Source: a virus
Direction: 5' to 3' (one strand)
Virus record (IMG/VR): IMGVR_UViG_3300031565_000157
Span: 1 to 37,276 of that record
Length of the DNA stretch: 37,276 nucleotides
Below, in pieces: positions 16,706 to 23,885 of this stretch. The notes under the pieces are model-generated. The model ran no database searches, had not been told where the DNA came from, and saw only the letters and a list, made by a program, of their open reading frames with translations. Positions within the stretch are counted from its first letter, which is position 1; each line of letters starts with the position of its first letter. Made by a program: the position numbers and the translations under genes.

Positions 16706-18390
16706 TGAAAACTTTATTATTTGAATTATCTAAACAATATGATAGTGATGAATTTTATAATTATAGCCCTTTTGTGTATTATAAAAGATTCTATTCAGAT
16801 ATACTTTCGATAATTGACGATTATGGAATAACTGGAAATTATACTTTTCAATCTACTATCATGGTTAATATAGCAAGTTTACAAGTAGATACTATAAGTT
16901 TTGTTAAAACAGATACATTAGAAGATTGTCAAACACAAACAGGTTCTTTTTTCTGGAATTACTCAGAACAAAAATTATATATTCATTTTAGTAATAACGA
17001 CAGGCAACTTGATAAAGAAATTTTAGTCGGTGTTATTTTAGGTTTTTCAAATACATATAATGAAACTACTGAAAATTTTTATAATTCAATTTTATATGAT
17101 GAAAGATTAGTAAGTGTTTCAAATCCTAAAAAAGCGGTTGATCCTTTATTTTTTGGAAAGCTAAAATATAATAACGGTTCTGCAAAATTTATAAATACTG
17201 ATGGATATTTTGACAAATGGCGTGACGGTAATTATTATGGAACTGACTGCAGGATTTTATATTCAGATACTGGAAATGATTATAATGACTTTTTAGAAAT
17301 AGGATCCGGTTTTGTTTCTGATGATAGTACAACAGCAACAGATTTCACTATTACAATTGATGATCCGAGAAAAGGACTTGAGCAACCAGTTGCAACAAAT
17401 AATTTAACTGCAGATGAATTTGCAAGCCTTCCAGACGATTCAGCAGATGAAGTAAAGCCCGTAACATACGGTAAAGTCTATTATAGAAAATGTATACTTG
17501 TTAACGATACAACACATCAATATCTATTTTGTGATACTGAATTTAATGAACCTTCGAGTTTAGACGCTATTAGAAACGACACAGGAACTTTAGCAGCATC
17601 AACAACAAGCCTTTCAACTGGAACTTTTACGCTTGCGGCTGCAAGTGCATCGGATGTATTCGCAAGTTTTACAATGCCGATTGTTAATGGTGTTGAAATT
17701 ATAAAAGACTTAATGTTAAATTATGATAATAAAAATTACATATCTGCTTTCTGGGACATAACAGAAGTTGATGCAGCAAAAGCACTTTGTACAAATACAT
17801 CATACTATGACAATGAAGGTGATAAATTAAGCGATGCAATAGAATCAATTTGTTTTGATTGTGATTTGAGAATGTTCATAAAAGACAACGGAGTTTATAC
17901 AATACGTAAATATGATGTTGACCGTGTACCAGTTACGAGTATTTTATGGGATGATTGGATTGATGACTTTTCGGTAAAAAATACGGCTTCGGAATATTTA
18001 ACAGACTGTACAGTACAATATCAACGTGATGATTTTAAAGACGGATACCGAAAAAGATATAAAAATTCAGATTATAGAACTATAGCATATGACAGATATA
18101 AAAAATATAAAGCTAAAAACTTTGAAAGTGGATTATATGAATTAACAGCAGCAACTGCAAAATCAGAAACTATAATGCAGTTTAGTTCTGATATTTCAGA
18201 TATTATTGAAAGGACTGTAAACTGGAATTTTATAGATTTAGAACTATGTGATTTCGTTTATGCATCACCTAAAACAAGAGTACATAATGCAGAAAATGAA
18301 ACTCTTTCAATTTATGAAATAATTGGAATTACAAAAGATTTAGATAAGAAACAAATAAAATTAACTTTGAAATATATTAAGGAGTCATAA
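16705..18390 (+). CDS. Tail hub / tail-associated protein
   Basis: 561 aa, start ATG overlapping the fibre stop. It opens MKTLLFELSKQYDSDEFYNY and is largely beta, with DPLFFGKLKYNNGSAKFINTDGYF and later DDFSVKNTASEYLTDCTVQYQRDD, patterns seen in tail hub proteins of siphoviruses that thread DNA at the tail tip. No lysozyme or peptidase motif is visible. The role is inferred from size, position and beta content. Confidence 0.7.
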   Translation: MKTLLFELSKQYDSDEFYNYSPFVYYKRFYSDILSIIDDYGITGNYTFQSTIMVNIASLQVDTISFVKTDTLEDCQTQTGSFFWNYSEQKLYIHFSNNDRQLDKEILVGVILGFSNTYNETTENFYNSILYDERLVSVSNPKKAVDPLFFGKLKYNNGSAKFINTDGYFDKWRDGNYYGTDCRILYSDTGNDYNDFLEIGSGFVSDDSTTATDFTITIDDPRKGLEQPVATNNLTADEFASLPDDSADEVKPVTYGKVYYRKCILVNDTTHQYLFCDTEFNEPSSLDAIRNDTGTLAASTTSLSTGTFTLAAASASDVFASFTMPIVNGVEIIKDLMLNYDNKNYISAFWDITEVDAAKALCTNTSYYDNEGDKLSDAIESICFDCDLRMFIKDNGVYTIRKYDVDRVPVTSILWDDWIDDFSVKNTASEYLTDCTVQYQRDDFKDGYRKRYKNSDYRTIAYDRYKKYKAKNFESGLYELTAATAKSETIMQFSSDISDIIERTVNWNFIDLELCDFVYASPKTRVHNAENETLSIYEIIGITKDLDKKQIKLTLKYIKES

Positions 18391-19224
18391 ATGGCAAACT
18401 GGAGATTAAACGCAGATAAAACAGAAAAAACAACACCAGCATCAGATGATATTTTAATGATTGAAGATTCAGCAGATACTTATAATGTGAAGTACATTAA
18501 ATATAGTACAGTTGAAACAATGGCAGAAACAAGCGTTTCAAATGCTTTACCAATTGGAAGTATATTTGACAATGCAAGTGCAACACTTACAAATAGTCTT
18601 TTGTGCAATGGTGAAACTATTGGAGATGTTGGAAGCGGAGCGGATAATGAGTCAGCAGACTATGAGACACTTTTCGGAATTTTAAAAGATAGAACGGATT
18701 ACGGGAATGCAGGAACGGAAGTCTGGGCTGATGGTGATGTCGTTTATTTGCCGAATAAAGTTTATGAGTTTATAGTTGTACAGTTGTCAGCAACGCAAAC
18801 CGCTAATTTATCCGGTGGAGATCATGTCGAATTTGATACTGTTGCAAGTGGGAACATGACGCTTTCAACAGGAGCAGGACAAGCCGACGGTAAAGTATCA
18901 GTCAAAAAAAATAAAACATATAGCGGAGCTTTTTCTTTTGGGTTAACAGGATCGGCGGATTCAGCAAATTTGGCAATTCAGGCTTATATATCTGGCGGTG
19001 CGGCTATATCCGCAGTATCGGCACAGTTAAGGCCATATACAATCACAGGTGACGTAGCATATGCTGGTAATTTGCTGTTTACACACACACCAATCGCAGA
19101 CGGTCAAATTGAAATGTATTTATCAGCCTCTACAAATGTTACAGAAATTAGACAAAATAATACTTTTCTAAAACTGGAAACAATCGGAATAACAAAAGAA
19201 AATACTTTTATAAGGTATAAATAA
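18391..19224 (+). CDS. Tail collar-domain fibre protein
   Basis: 277 aa. Residues 70-125 have the tail-collar pattern: LPIGSIFDNAS, NSLLCNGETIGDVGSG, ADYETLFGILKDR and VYLPNKVYEFIVVQL. That domain is common in receptor-contacting fibres. The C-terminal half (SGGDHVEFDTVASG ... TNVTEIRQNNTFLKLETIGI) is a C1q/TNF-like beta sandwich text, a usual trimer-forming tip. It starts one base after the hub stop. Confidence 0.8.
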   Translation: MANWRLNADKTEKTTPASDDILMIEDSADTYNVKYIKYSTVETMAETSVSNALPIGSIFDNASATLTNSLLCNGETIGDVGSGADNESADYETLFGILKDRTDYGNAGTEVWADGDVVYLPNKVYEFIVVQLSATQTANLSGGDHVEFDTVASGNMTLSTGAGQADGKVSVKKNKTYSGAFSFGLTGSADSANLAIQAYISGGAAISAVSAQLRPYTITGDVAYAGNLLFTHTPIADGQIEMYLSASTNVTEIRQNNTFLKLETIGITKENTFIRYK

Positions 19225-19499
19225 TGAAAAAATATATTTTAGCAAGCTTTATAATAATATTCGCTTCATGCTGTACTATTAAAATGCAGGAAGGTGAAAG
19301 TGAATTAAGTTTTCAAATAAGATCCTGTATTGAGTCAGCTAAAAAAACAGGTCAATTTGAAATATGCAGACCGTTAATTGAACAGCAGTTAAAACTAATT
19401 GATGATAAAAGATTATATGATAGATATGAGTATGCAAAGTCAAGCAGAGATGAAAGTCAAAAATTTTCTGAGGCTTGGTTGATGCTTAACCAAAGATAA
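19224..19499 (+). CDS. Small lipoprotein at the end of the late operon
   Basis: 91 aa. The N-terminus MKKYILASFIIIFASCC is a lipoprotein signal: basic start, hydrophobic core and a FASC lipobox with cysteine at residue 16 (a second Cys follows). The mature part is charged and helical (ESAKKTGQFEICRPLIEQQ). It could be an outer-membrane spanin-like subunit or an exclusion lipoprotein; no partner gene of Rz type was found. It ends just before a strong terminator. Confidence 0.8.
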   Translation: MKKYILASFIIIFASCCTIKMQEGESELSFQIRSCIESAKKTGQFEICRPLIEQQLKLIDDKRLYDRYEYAKSSRDESQKFSEAWLMLNQR

Positions 19500-19517
19500 A
19501 AATAAGCTCCTGTTATC

Positions 19518-19552
19518 GCCGTATAGATATTTAGTCTATACGGCTTTTTTTT
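19518..19552 (+). terminator. Strong terminator ending the structural operon
   Basis: GCCGTATAGA (19518-19527), seven-base loop, TCTATACGGC (19535-19544), then eight T. The ten-bp perfect stem separates the rightward late operon from the leftward recombination operon, whose last stop is at 19555. Confidence 0.95.
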
Positions 19553-19554
19553 GC

Positions 19555-19809
19555 TCAAAACGGAAAATCTTCATCAGGAAATGCATTATTTACAGTTTCA
19601 CTTTCTTTTGTTTCGCTATCCTTAGTCCATACACTAACTGAATGGGTTTTTCCGAATTCATTAACTTCCCTTAATTTAGAAACATCGAAAGTTAAATATT
19701 TTTTTCCGTTGTACTCATAAATAAACGGTTTAGCTTTTTCGACATCAATTGAGACTTTGACAATATTTCCTTCAAATTTTTCAACACCATTCCCGATATA
19801 ATTTTTCAT
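19555..19809 (-). CDS. SSB-like single-strand DNA-binding protein (small)
   Basis: 84 aa. The middle (NGKKYLTFDVSKLREVNEFGKTHSVSVW) reads as a short OB-like beta sheet with aromatic and basic residues. The C-terminus PDEDFPF is the acidic, aromatic tip by which single-strand binding proteins hold partner enzymes. It is about half the length of bacterial SSB. It lies in one operon with an annealing protein and a RecB-like nuclease, which fits. The tip is the main evidence. Its ATG overlaps the stop of the upstream gene (20018-19806). Confidence 0.6.
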   Translation of the reverse strand: MKNYIGNGVEKFEGNIVKVSIDVEKAKPFIYEYNGKKYLTFDVSKLREVNEFGKTHSVSVWTKDSETKESETVNNAFPDEDFPF

Positions 19810-20018
19810 TCATTCTCCTTTAATTTGTTTATATTCATATTTATTTTTTGCAAAACATAAATTGACGGCATTTTTTTACTGTAAAATATTCCAGAACCTC
19901 CAACTTTAGCTTTATCATAGCTTGATAATTTGTCAAGCTTTTTTAATGTATGCTCGAACAATTTTTTTTCAATTTCTTCAATTTCTTTTATTCTGTCTTC
20001 TATGTCTATTATATTCAT
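19806..20018 (-). CDS. Small helical protein of the recombination operon
   Basis: 70 aa from ATG 20018; other in-frame starts at 20024 and 20039 are too near or inside the AAAGGAG ribosome site. It is helical and charged (IEDRIKEIEEIEKKLFEHTLKKL) and ends with ...INMNINKLKENE. It overlaps the nuclease gene by 4 nt and the SSB-like gene by 4 nt, so all three are coupled. Function unknown. Confidence 0.7.
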   Translation of the reverse strand: MNIIDIEDRIKEIEEIEKKLFEHTLKKLDKLSSYDKAKVGGSGIFYSKKMPSIYVLQKINMNINKLKENE

Positions 20019-20728
20019 TTCCATATCTCCTTTACCCATTTATTATTTTTCAATTTCCTTTTCTTTTCATGATAATAAAAATCTAATAAACATAAAAATG
20101 CTTTTTCTTTTTTATCAATATGTTTTGTCATATCTTTAAATTCGTATTCACCTGTTTCTTTGTCAAGTCTTAAAATGGCAACATTAAGATTATTTCCTTC
20201 AGTCATTCTATAAGCTGCTAATTGTAAAGCATACTCAGGATAAATATCTTTTGACGTTTTCCAGTCAATTATATATTTAGTTCCGTTAATAATAGCTACA
20301 GCATCACAAGTTCCAGCAAAACCATATTGGAAATTTACAAGCGTTTTTTCTGTTTCAATAACTTCAACTTTATTTAAAATTATCCAATCTAAAAAAGCCG
20401 TACAACAGTTATAAACTTCTGGTACTATTGGGAACTCGTGTTCAATTTGATATTCAATTCCTTTTTTTATTAAAATTTCTATTTGTTTATGAACTTCAGT
20501 TCCTATTTCTTTAGACGTGTCATTTTTATACGCTGTAATAGCATCCTGACAAATATTATCAAATGAATGAGTATGATCTTCAAAATGTGTTTTATTATTT
20601 TTGATGTATTCAGCAGCTAATTTAGCGGACCAATACATTAAAGCACTTGACTTGTCAATAATTCCTACAATTTGCGACACGCTCGGCAAATCCATTATTT
20701 CACCGTTTACATTTATATCTTTATACAT
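20015..20728 (-). CDS. PD-(D/E)XK nuclease, RecB/Cas4-like
   Basis: 237 aa. Motifs in order: GTEVH (76-80), GFAGTCDAV with D142, IDWKTSK with D155 and K157, then YALQLAAYR with Q169 and Y173. This is the RecB-type PDDEXK core, with the QxxxY motif. Such nucleases resect double-strand ends to give single strands for an annealing protein; here the ERF-type protein is the gene just upstream. No iron-sulphur cysteine set of Cas4 type is evident, so a phage exonuclease is preferred. Confidence 0.88.
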   Translation of the reverse strand: MYKDINVNGEIMDLPSVSQIVGIIDKSSALMYWSAKLAAEYIKNNKTHFEDHTHSFDNICQDAITAYKNDTSKEIGTEVHKQIEILIKKGIEYQIEHEFPIVPEVYNCCTAFLDWIILNKVEVIETEKTLVNFQYGFAGTCDAVAIINGTKYIIDWKTSKDIYPEYALQLAAYRMTEGNNLNVAILRLDKETGEYEFKDMTKHIDKKEKAFLCLLDFYYHEKKRKLKNNKWVKEIWK

Positions 20729-20729
20729 T

Positions 20730-21263
20730 TTACAACTCCATTACTTTTTTAATTTCATCTTCAGTATAAAGATGTTTAATAGTCTCAAAGTGTTTTAAAC
20801 TTTCAGCTTTTTTTTCAGGATTATTTTTAATATAATCAATTATAACTGAAATAGGCTTTTTCTCTTGTTTTTTTATTTCTTCTTTTGGATTGTGATTTTT
20901 ATTAAGTTCATCTGTTTCAACTATTTCAAATGCAGTCTGATAAAGATATCGCCTTATATATGTTTCAACCGCTCCGAGATTTTGAACTGGATGACAGCCT
21001 TTTAAATTTGCGGTTGACATAGGACTTGAAAATGTAATAATATCAGCAGGCTTTTCAACATCAATAAATGATAAATTCGCTAATTCATCATAAAAAGATA
21101 CTACACATGAGAATTTTAATTCTTTAGCAAGAATATTTATTTCTGGTATTATATCAGATAATTCATAATAGCTATACCCTGAAAATAAATTCTTACCAGA
21201 CATTTTAATTTTTTTATCTTGAAACATCTTTCTTGCTTCATTTAGTTTTTCGTAAACATTCAT
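20730..21263 (-). CDS. ERF-family single-strand annealing protein
   Basis: 177 aa. FSGYSYYELSDIIPEINILA near residue 27, a beta region with SPMSTANLKGCHPVQNLGA, then VETYIRRYLYQTAFEIVETDE match the ERF superfamily (PF04404: the GxxxTYxRRYxL pattern). The last 45 residues are a separate basic helical tail. ERF proteins anneal complementary single strands in phage recombination. It is next to the RecB-like nuclease, as in red-type pairs. Confidence 0.88.
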   Translation of the reverse strand: MNVYEKLNEARKMFQDKKIKMSGKNLFSGYSYYELSDIIPEINILAKELKFSCVVSFYDELANLSFIDVEKPADIITFSSPMSTANLKGCHPVQNLGAVETYIRRYLYQTAFEIVETDELNKNHNPKEEIKKQEKKPISVIIDYIKNNPEKKAESLKHFETIKHLYTEDEIKKVMEL

Positions 21264-21264
21264 T

Positions 21265-21543
21265 TTATATCTCCCCTTTTTTTAACAAATTAATATTATA
21301 TTGTAAATGATATAAATCATCTTCCATTTTGTCAATCAAATTTTCTTTGTTTCCAAATAAAAAATAACATCCGAAAACACTAATTATTTTATCATGACAT
21401 AAAGGATTGAAATTATTTTTGAACATCACTTCAATAGTATAAATTTTATTATTATTATAATTATCAATTTTTAAAATTAAAGCTTTTCTAATAATTCCAG
21501 AGTTATAATAATAAACATCCTGACCTACTTCAATTTCTTTCAT
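21265..21543 (-). CDS. Hypothetical protein, recombination operon
   Basis: 92 aa. The first half is beta-like (VGQDVYYYNSGIIRKALILKI), perhaps a small barrel; the second half is helical (NLIDKMEDDLYHLQYNINLLKK). It sits one base upstream of the ERF gene and overlaps the preceding small gene by 14 nt. I do not recognise the family. Confidence 0.75.
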   Translation of the reverse strand: MKEIEVGQDVYYYNSGIIRKALILKIDNYNNNKIYTIEVMFKNNFNPLCHDKIISVFGCYFLFGNKENLIDKMEDDLYHLQYNINLLKKGEI

Positions 21544-21673
21544 TTTCTAACCTCTCATAATAAAATTCCATCATTGCTTTTTCTTCTTTAATTGAATTTA
21601 GATTAAACAATCTTTCTTCTTCATCTTCTTGCTCGTCATAATTCAATTCGTGTAAATCTTCAAAGCTTATCAT
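21530..21673 (-). CDS. 47-aa acidic protein
   Basis: ATG at 21673 with AAGGA upstream; reading MISFEDLHELNYDEQEDEEE..., ending ...YYERLENERN at 21530. The strongly acidic helix (EQEDEEE) with aromatic residues could mimic DNA or bind a partner, but this is a guess. It overlaps the next gene by 14 nt, and lies behind a terminator-like hairpin. Confidence 0.65.
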   Translation of the reverse strand: MISFEDLHELNYDEQEDEEERLFNLNSIKEEKAMMEFYYERLENERN

Positions 21674-21686
21674 TTTGTTATCCTTC

Positions 21687-21713
21687 TAAAAAAATTGCTG
21701 GATTCGCTCCAGC
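21687..21713 (-). terminator. Terminator or attenuator inside the recombination operon
   Basis: On the minus strand GCTGGA, loop GCGAA, TCCAGC (stem 21697-21713), followed by AA and a run of T (complement of 21687-21694). It separates the first gene of the operon (21724-21897) from the rest. No second promoter is evident downstream of it, so it probably lets through part of the transcripts or is subject to antitermination. Confidence 0.8.
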
Positions 21714-21723
21714 TGGCGTTTTT

Positions 21724-21897
21724 TTAATATGGGTTTATTCTGATACTATTTTTTTTATATTTTCCTGTTTCTGTAAGTCTGCAATAATAGTCATTATAAC
21801 CATCAGTAAAATTTATAAAATCTTTGCATATTTTTTCAATAATTACTGTTCTTGATAATTCTTTTTCTATCTGGTCTTTTAATTTTTGGTTTGTCAT
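21724..21897 (-). CDS. 57-aa protein, first gene of the leftward operon
   Basis: ATG 21897 follows a consensus GGAGGAC. The sequence MTNQKLKDQIEKELSRTVIIE... has a helical half and then DGYNDYYCRLTETGKYKK. It is the promoter-proximal gene of the leftward operon and is followed at once by a terminator, so it would be the best-expressed. Its early position and size suit a regulator or host takeover protein, without direct proof. Confidence 0.75.
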   Translation of the reverse strand: MTNQKLKDQIEKELSRTVIIEKICKDFINFTDGYNDYYCRLTETGKYKKNSIRINPY

Positions 21898-21921
21898 AAT
21901 GTCCTCCGTTTTTATAATATA

Positions 21922-21950
21922 AATATAGTAAATATATCGTAACTCGTCAA
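21922..21950 (-). promoter_or_regulatory. Leftward early promoter
   Basis: Minus strand: TTGACG (complement of 21945-21950), 17 bases, TATATT (complement of 21922-21927), leading directly to the GGAGG of the 57-aa gene. It is divergent from the + strand promoter at 22048. Confidence 0.85.
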
Positions 21951-21986
21951 GTATTTTTTTACAAAATAAATAAAAAAGATAGATAT

Positions 21987-22002
21987 GTTAGTCTGCACTA
22001 AC
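21987..22002. promoter_or_regulatory. Palindrome between divergent promoters (possible operator)
   Basis: GTTAGT, CTGC, ACTAAC: a perfect six-base inverted repeat midway between the leftward (21922) and rightward (22048) promoters. It has no T run on either side. A dimeric repressor could bind here and control both directions; no repressor gene was identified with confidence. Apart from this and the promoters, 21898-22173 holds only AT-rich DNA and the leader hairpin. Confidence 0.45.
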
Positions 22003-22047
22003 TTTCACAATAAATTTATACATATTAAAAAAAAGTGCATAATTTAC

Positions 22048-22076
22048 TTGACTTTTTATATATGTTGTATTATATT
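22048..22076 (+). promoter_or_regulatory. Rightward promoter before the secreted barrel-like gene
   Basis: TTGACT (22048-22053), 17 bases, TATATT (22071-22076). The transcript would begin near 22083 and run about 90 nt through a hairpin before the gene at 22174. Confidence 0.8.
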
Positions 22077-22113
22077 TGTTTTATGCGTTATTATCAAATC
22101 CCTCTTATTTTTT

Positions 22114-22151
22114 CTACAGGGTATATTTTCATTTTATACCCTGTAGTTTTT
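22114..22151 (+). terminator. Leader terminator / attenuator
   Basis: CTACAGGGTATA (22114-22125), nine-base loop, TATACCCTGTAG (22135-22146), then five T. This perfect 12-bp stem lies between the promoter at 22048 and the gene at 22174, so it must block or meter transcription into that gene. No competing antiterminator stem is obvious. Confidence 0.8.
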
Positions 22152-22173
22152 AAATTTTAAAAGCGAGGTTAAA

Positions 22174-22905
22174 ATGAAAACTAAAATAATAATAATTTTC
22201 ATACTATTTTCAACAAAATCATTTTGTGATCTTGGCGGTTCTGCTTCAATTGCAACGCCTGAAATATACAATAATTATAATATTTTAATAACCGATATAG
22301 GATTGTCATATGATTATAATGTCTATGATTTAACATTAACGCCTTTTACTAACATCAATACTTGGATGGCACATAAAGAAAATTCATTTTTCAATTATCC
22401 GTTCCGAGATATTTATACACTCGGAATAATTGCAAATTATAAAAATTTTACTTTATCAATAGATCATTACTGCAGTCATTCTGTATATTCGAGTAAAGTG
22501 TGGGAATGGAATAAAAATTATATTGATGATGATGTTTACATAATGTCTTTATCAGTATTATCAAAAGCTATGTTTCAATATTCATATATCAATAATAATT
22601 TTAATATTGATTTATATATTGCAAAAATTATTGATAATAAAGATTATTATTTTTCATCTGATATATCTTATAAAACATCATATTATAAAATTGGTGTTGC
22701 TGCTTCTTATTGGTCGGGAATATCAGAAAAAGAAAGAAGTCAATTTAAGATTTACACTAAATTTGAATACAACAATACATTTATTGAATTATCATTTACT
22801 GACAACAGCAGAGAAATAAAACAAATATTCGATAACAATCATTTATATGATGAATACACTCTTGATAAAACTTGTTATATGATTAAGATAGGATATAAAA
22901 TTTAA
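22174..22905 (+). CDS. Secreted outer-membrane barrel-like protein
   Basis: 243 aa. A signal peptide (MKTKIIIIFILFSTKSFCDLG, cleavage likely near residue 18-20) precedes alternating hydrophobic/polar strands with many aromatic residues (YNILITDIGLSYDYNVYDLTLTPF; NYKNFTLSIDHY; FNIDLYIAKII; YKIGVAASYW), ending YMIKIGYKI. The strand periodicity and the short C-terminal strand suit an outer-membrane beta-barrel. It is placed alone behind its own promoter and attenuator. A phage-coded surface protein could exclude other phages or alter the host surface. A periplasmic lipocalin-like protein is the alternative. Confidence 0.7.
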   Translation: MKTKIIIIFILFSTKSFCDLGGSASIATPEIYNNYNILITDIGLSYDYNVYDLTLTPFTNINTWMAHKENSFFNYPFRDIYTLGIIANYKNFTLSIDHYCSHSVYSSKVWEWNKNYIDDDVYIMSLSVLSKAMFQYSYINNNFNIDLYIAKIIDNKDYYFSSDISYKTSYYKIGVAASYWSGISEKERSQFKIYTKFEYNNTFIELSFTDNSREIKQIFDNNHLYDEYTLDKTCYMIKIGYKI

Positions 22906-22922
22906 AAAAATAATTAAATTAC

Positions 22923-22951
22923 TTGACAGATTTTTTATTAAATATTATAAT
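22923..22951 (+). promoter_or_regulatory. Full-consensus sigma-70 promoter
   Basis: TTGACA (22923-22928), exactly 17 bases, TATAAT (22946-22951). It is the only promoter in the genome perfect in both boxes and spacing, so it is likely the strongest. It drives a structured 5' region, the 60-aa ORF and a terminator. Confidence 0.92.
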
Positions 22952-22989
22952 ATCTTAATTCATTCTTATGAAGGTGGATTCTTTATAAT

Positions 22990-23118
22990 CGAACTCATAT
23001 CGAGTTGACGTTACATATAGACATTAACGGGCTCATGCACTTTAATGTAAAATTTGATCTTGTATACAGCTCTATCAAGTAAGATCATTCCGCAGGTGAA
23101 TTGATAGTTATAACCTGC
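22990..23118 (+). ncRNA. Structured 5' leader with four successive hairpins
   Basis: Four inverted repeats follow each other with hardly a gap: AACTC/GAGTT (22992-22996, 23002-23006), ACATTAA/TTAATGT (23021-23027, 23042-23048), TGATCTT/AAGATCA (23055-23061, 23081-23087) and GCAGGT/ACCTGC (23092-23097, 23113-23118). Tandem hairpins of this density do not occur elsewhere in the AT-rich non-coding DNA here. The region starts some 30 nt past the strongest promoter and ends just before a ribosome site. It matches no riboswitch class I can name. Confidence 0.6.
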
Positions 23119-23135
23119 TTTAAAAGGTGGTTAAA

Positions 23136-23318
23136 ATGACAGAAAAACAATATGAAACAAGACAGCAGATGTTAGCTGAATATTATAATACAAATAAACC
23201 ATTATATATAAATGAATCATTTGAATTTTTTCTGATTGACAAAATTACTGAATTAAATGAAATGTTAAAGAATACAAAAGTGCTTCAGGATAGAATGAGA
23301 ATTTTAGATATATATTAA
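23136..23318 (+). CDS. 60-aa helical protein in the structured-RNA unit
   Basis: ATG 23136 after AAAGGTGG; an in-frame GTG at 23127 lies inside that site. The sequence (MTEKQYETRQQMLAEYYNTN..., ...DKITELNEMLKNTKVLQDRM) is helical and charged with no cysteine. It is the only ORF between the strong promoter and the pseudoknot terminator. Function unknown; it might bind the flanking RNA. Confidence 0.7.
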   Translation: MTEKQYETRQQMLAEYYNTNKPLYINESFEFFLIDKITELNEMLKNTKVLQDRMRILDIY

Positions 23319-23340
23319 ATAATCAAATAAAAAAATTTAA

Positions 23341-23456
23341 TCTATTTCTGAGTACTGTGAATTTTCCAGCATTTTCATAGTCCTCCGAAGACTAAAATAG
23401 AGCGTTATAAGTACAGGCTGGAATCCGAAAGGATCTGTATTTATAGCGCTTTTTTT
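23341..23456 (+). ncRNA. Folded RNA with a terminator that can form a pseudoknot
   Basis: Terminator stem: AGCGTTATAAGTACAG (23401-23416) pairs along 16 positions (two G-U) with CTGTATTTATAGCGCT (23435-23450), then a T run. Inside it lies ATCC-GAAA-GGAT, a GNRA-capped hairpin. Upstream, TCTATTT (23341-23347) pairs with AAATAGA (23395-23401) around a TAGTC/GACTA hairpin (23378-23394). TTCCAGC (23364-23370) pairs perfectly with GCTGGAA (23417-23423), which lies inside the terminator hairpin, giving a pseudoknot. This is more elaborate than a plain terminator. Confidence 0.7.
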
Positions 23457-23480
23457 ATTTTAAAATTTAAGGAGATATAA

Positions 23481-23885
23481 ATGGATCTTAGTCAAAAAAT
23501 AAGAAGAGAAATTTTTGATAAATATGAAGGGAAGTGTTCTTATTGTGGTAAAGAAATATTATTCAAGGATGATGCAAGATTAAATGGTAAGACCTATATC
23601 GATTATAACTCATATATTGAATATTTAAAAGTAGTTATGAATATAGACCATATAAAACCATCTTCAAAGGGTGGAAGTAACAATATAGAAAATTTAAATC
23701 CATGTTGTAGGGCTTGCAATTCCGGTAAAAAAAATATGTCATTAGAAGATTTTAGAATAAATATTACATTAACTCAAAATAGTATACCATTTAAAAGACG
23801 GCAATATTATTATTTAATTGACAATTACGGTTTTGATTTATTAAGTAATATAGATAAACATAAATTTTATTATGAGGTGATATAA
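23481..23885 (+). CDS. HNH endonuclease
   Basis: 134 aa. Zinc-binding CSYC (19-22) and CRAC (76-79) frame the catalytic IDHIKPSSKGGSNNIENL (DH at 56-57) and CNSGK. This is a complete HNH core with the two knuckles. It is followed at once (1-nt overlap) by the replication gene. It could be a homing-type free-standing endonuclease or a phage nicking enzyme; the packaging HNH of cos phages normally sits by terminase, so that role is unlikely here. Confidence 0.9.
   Translation: MDLSQKIRREIFDKYEGKCSYCGKEILFKDDARLNGKTYIDYNSYIEYLKVVMNIDHIKPSSKGGSNNIENLNPCCRACNSGKKNMSLEDFRINITLTQNSIPFKRRQYYYLIDNYGFDLLSNIDKHKFYYEVI

Noticed and set aside
20015-20728. Cas4 rather than phage exonuclease
   Set aside because: The four-cysteine iron-sulphur set is not visible, and the neighbours are an annealing protein and an SSB-like protein.
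22607-22819. 70-aa ORF within the barrel-like gene
   Set aside because: Low-complexity I/L/K text in the +1 frame of the secreted protein; no ribosome site.
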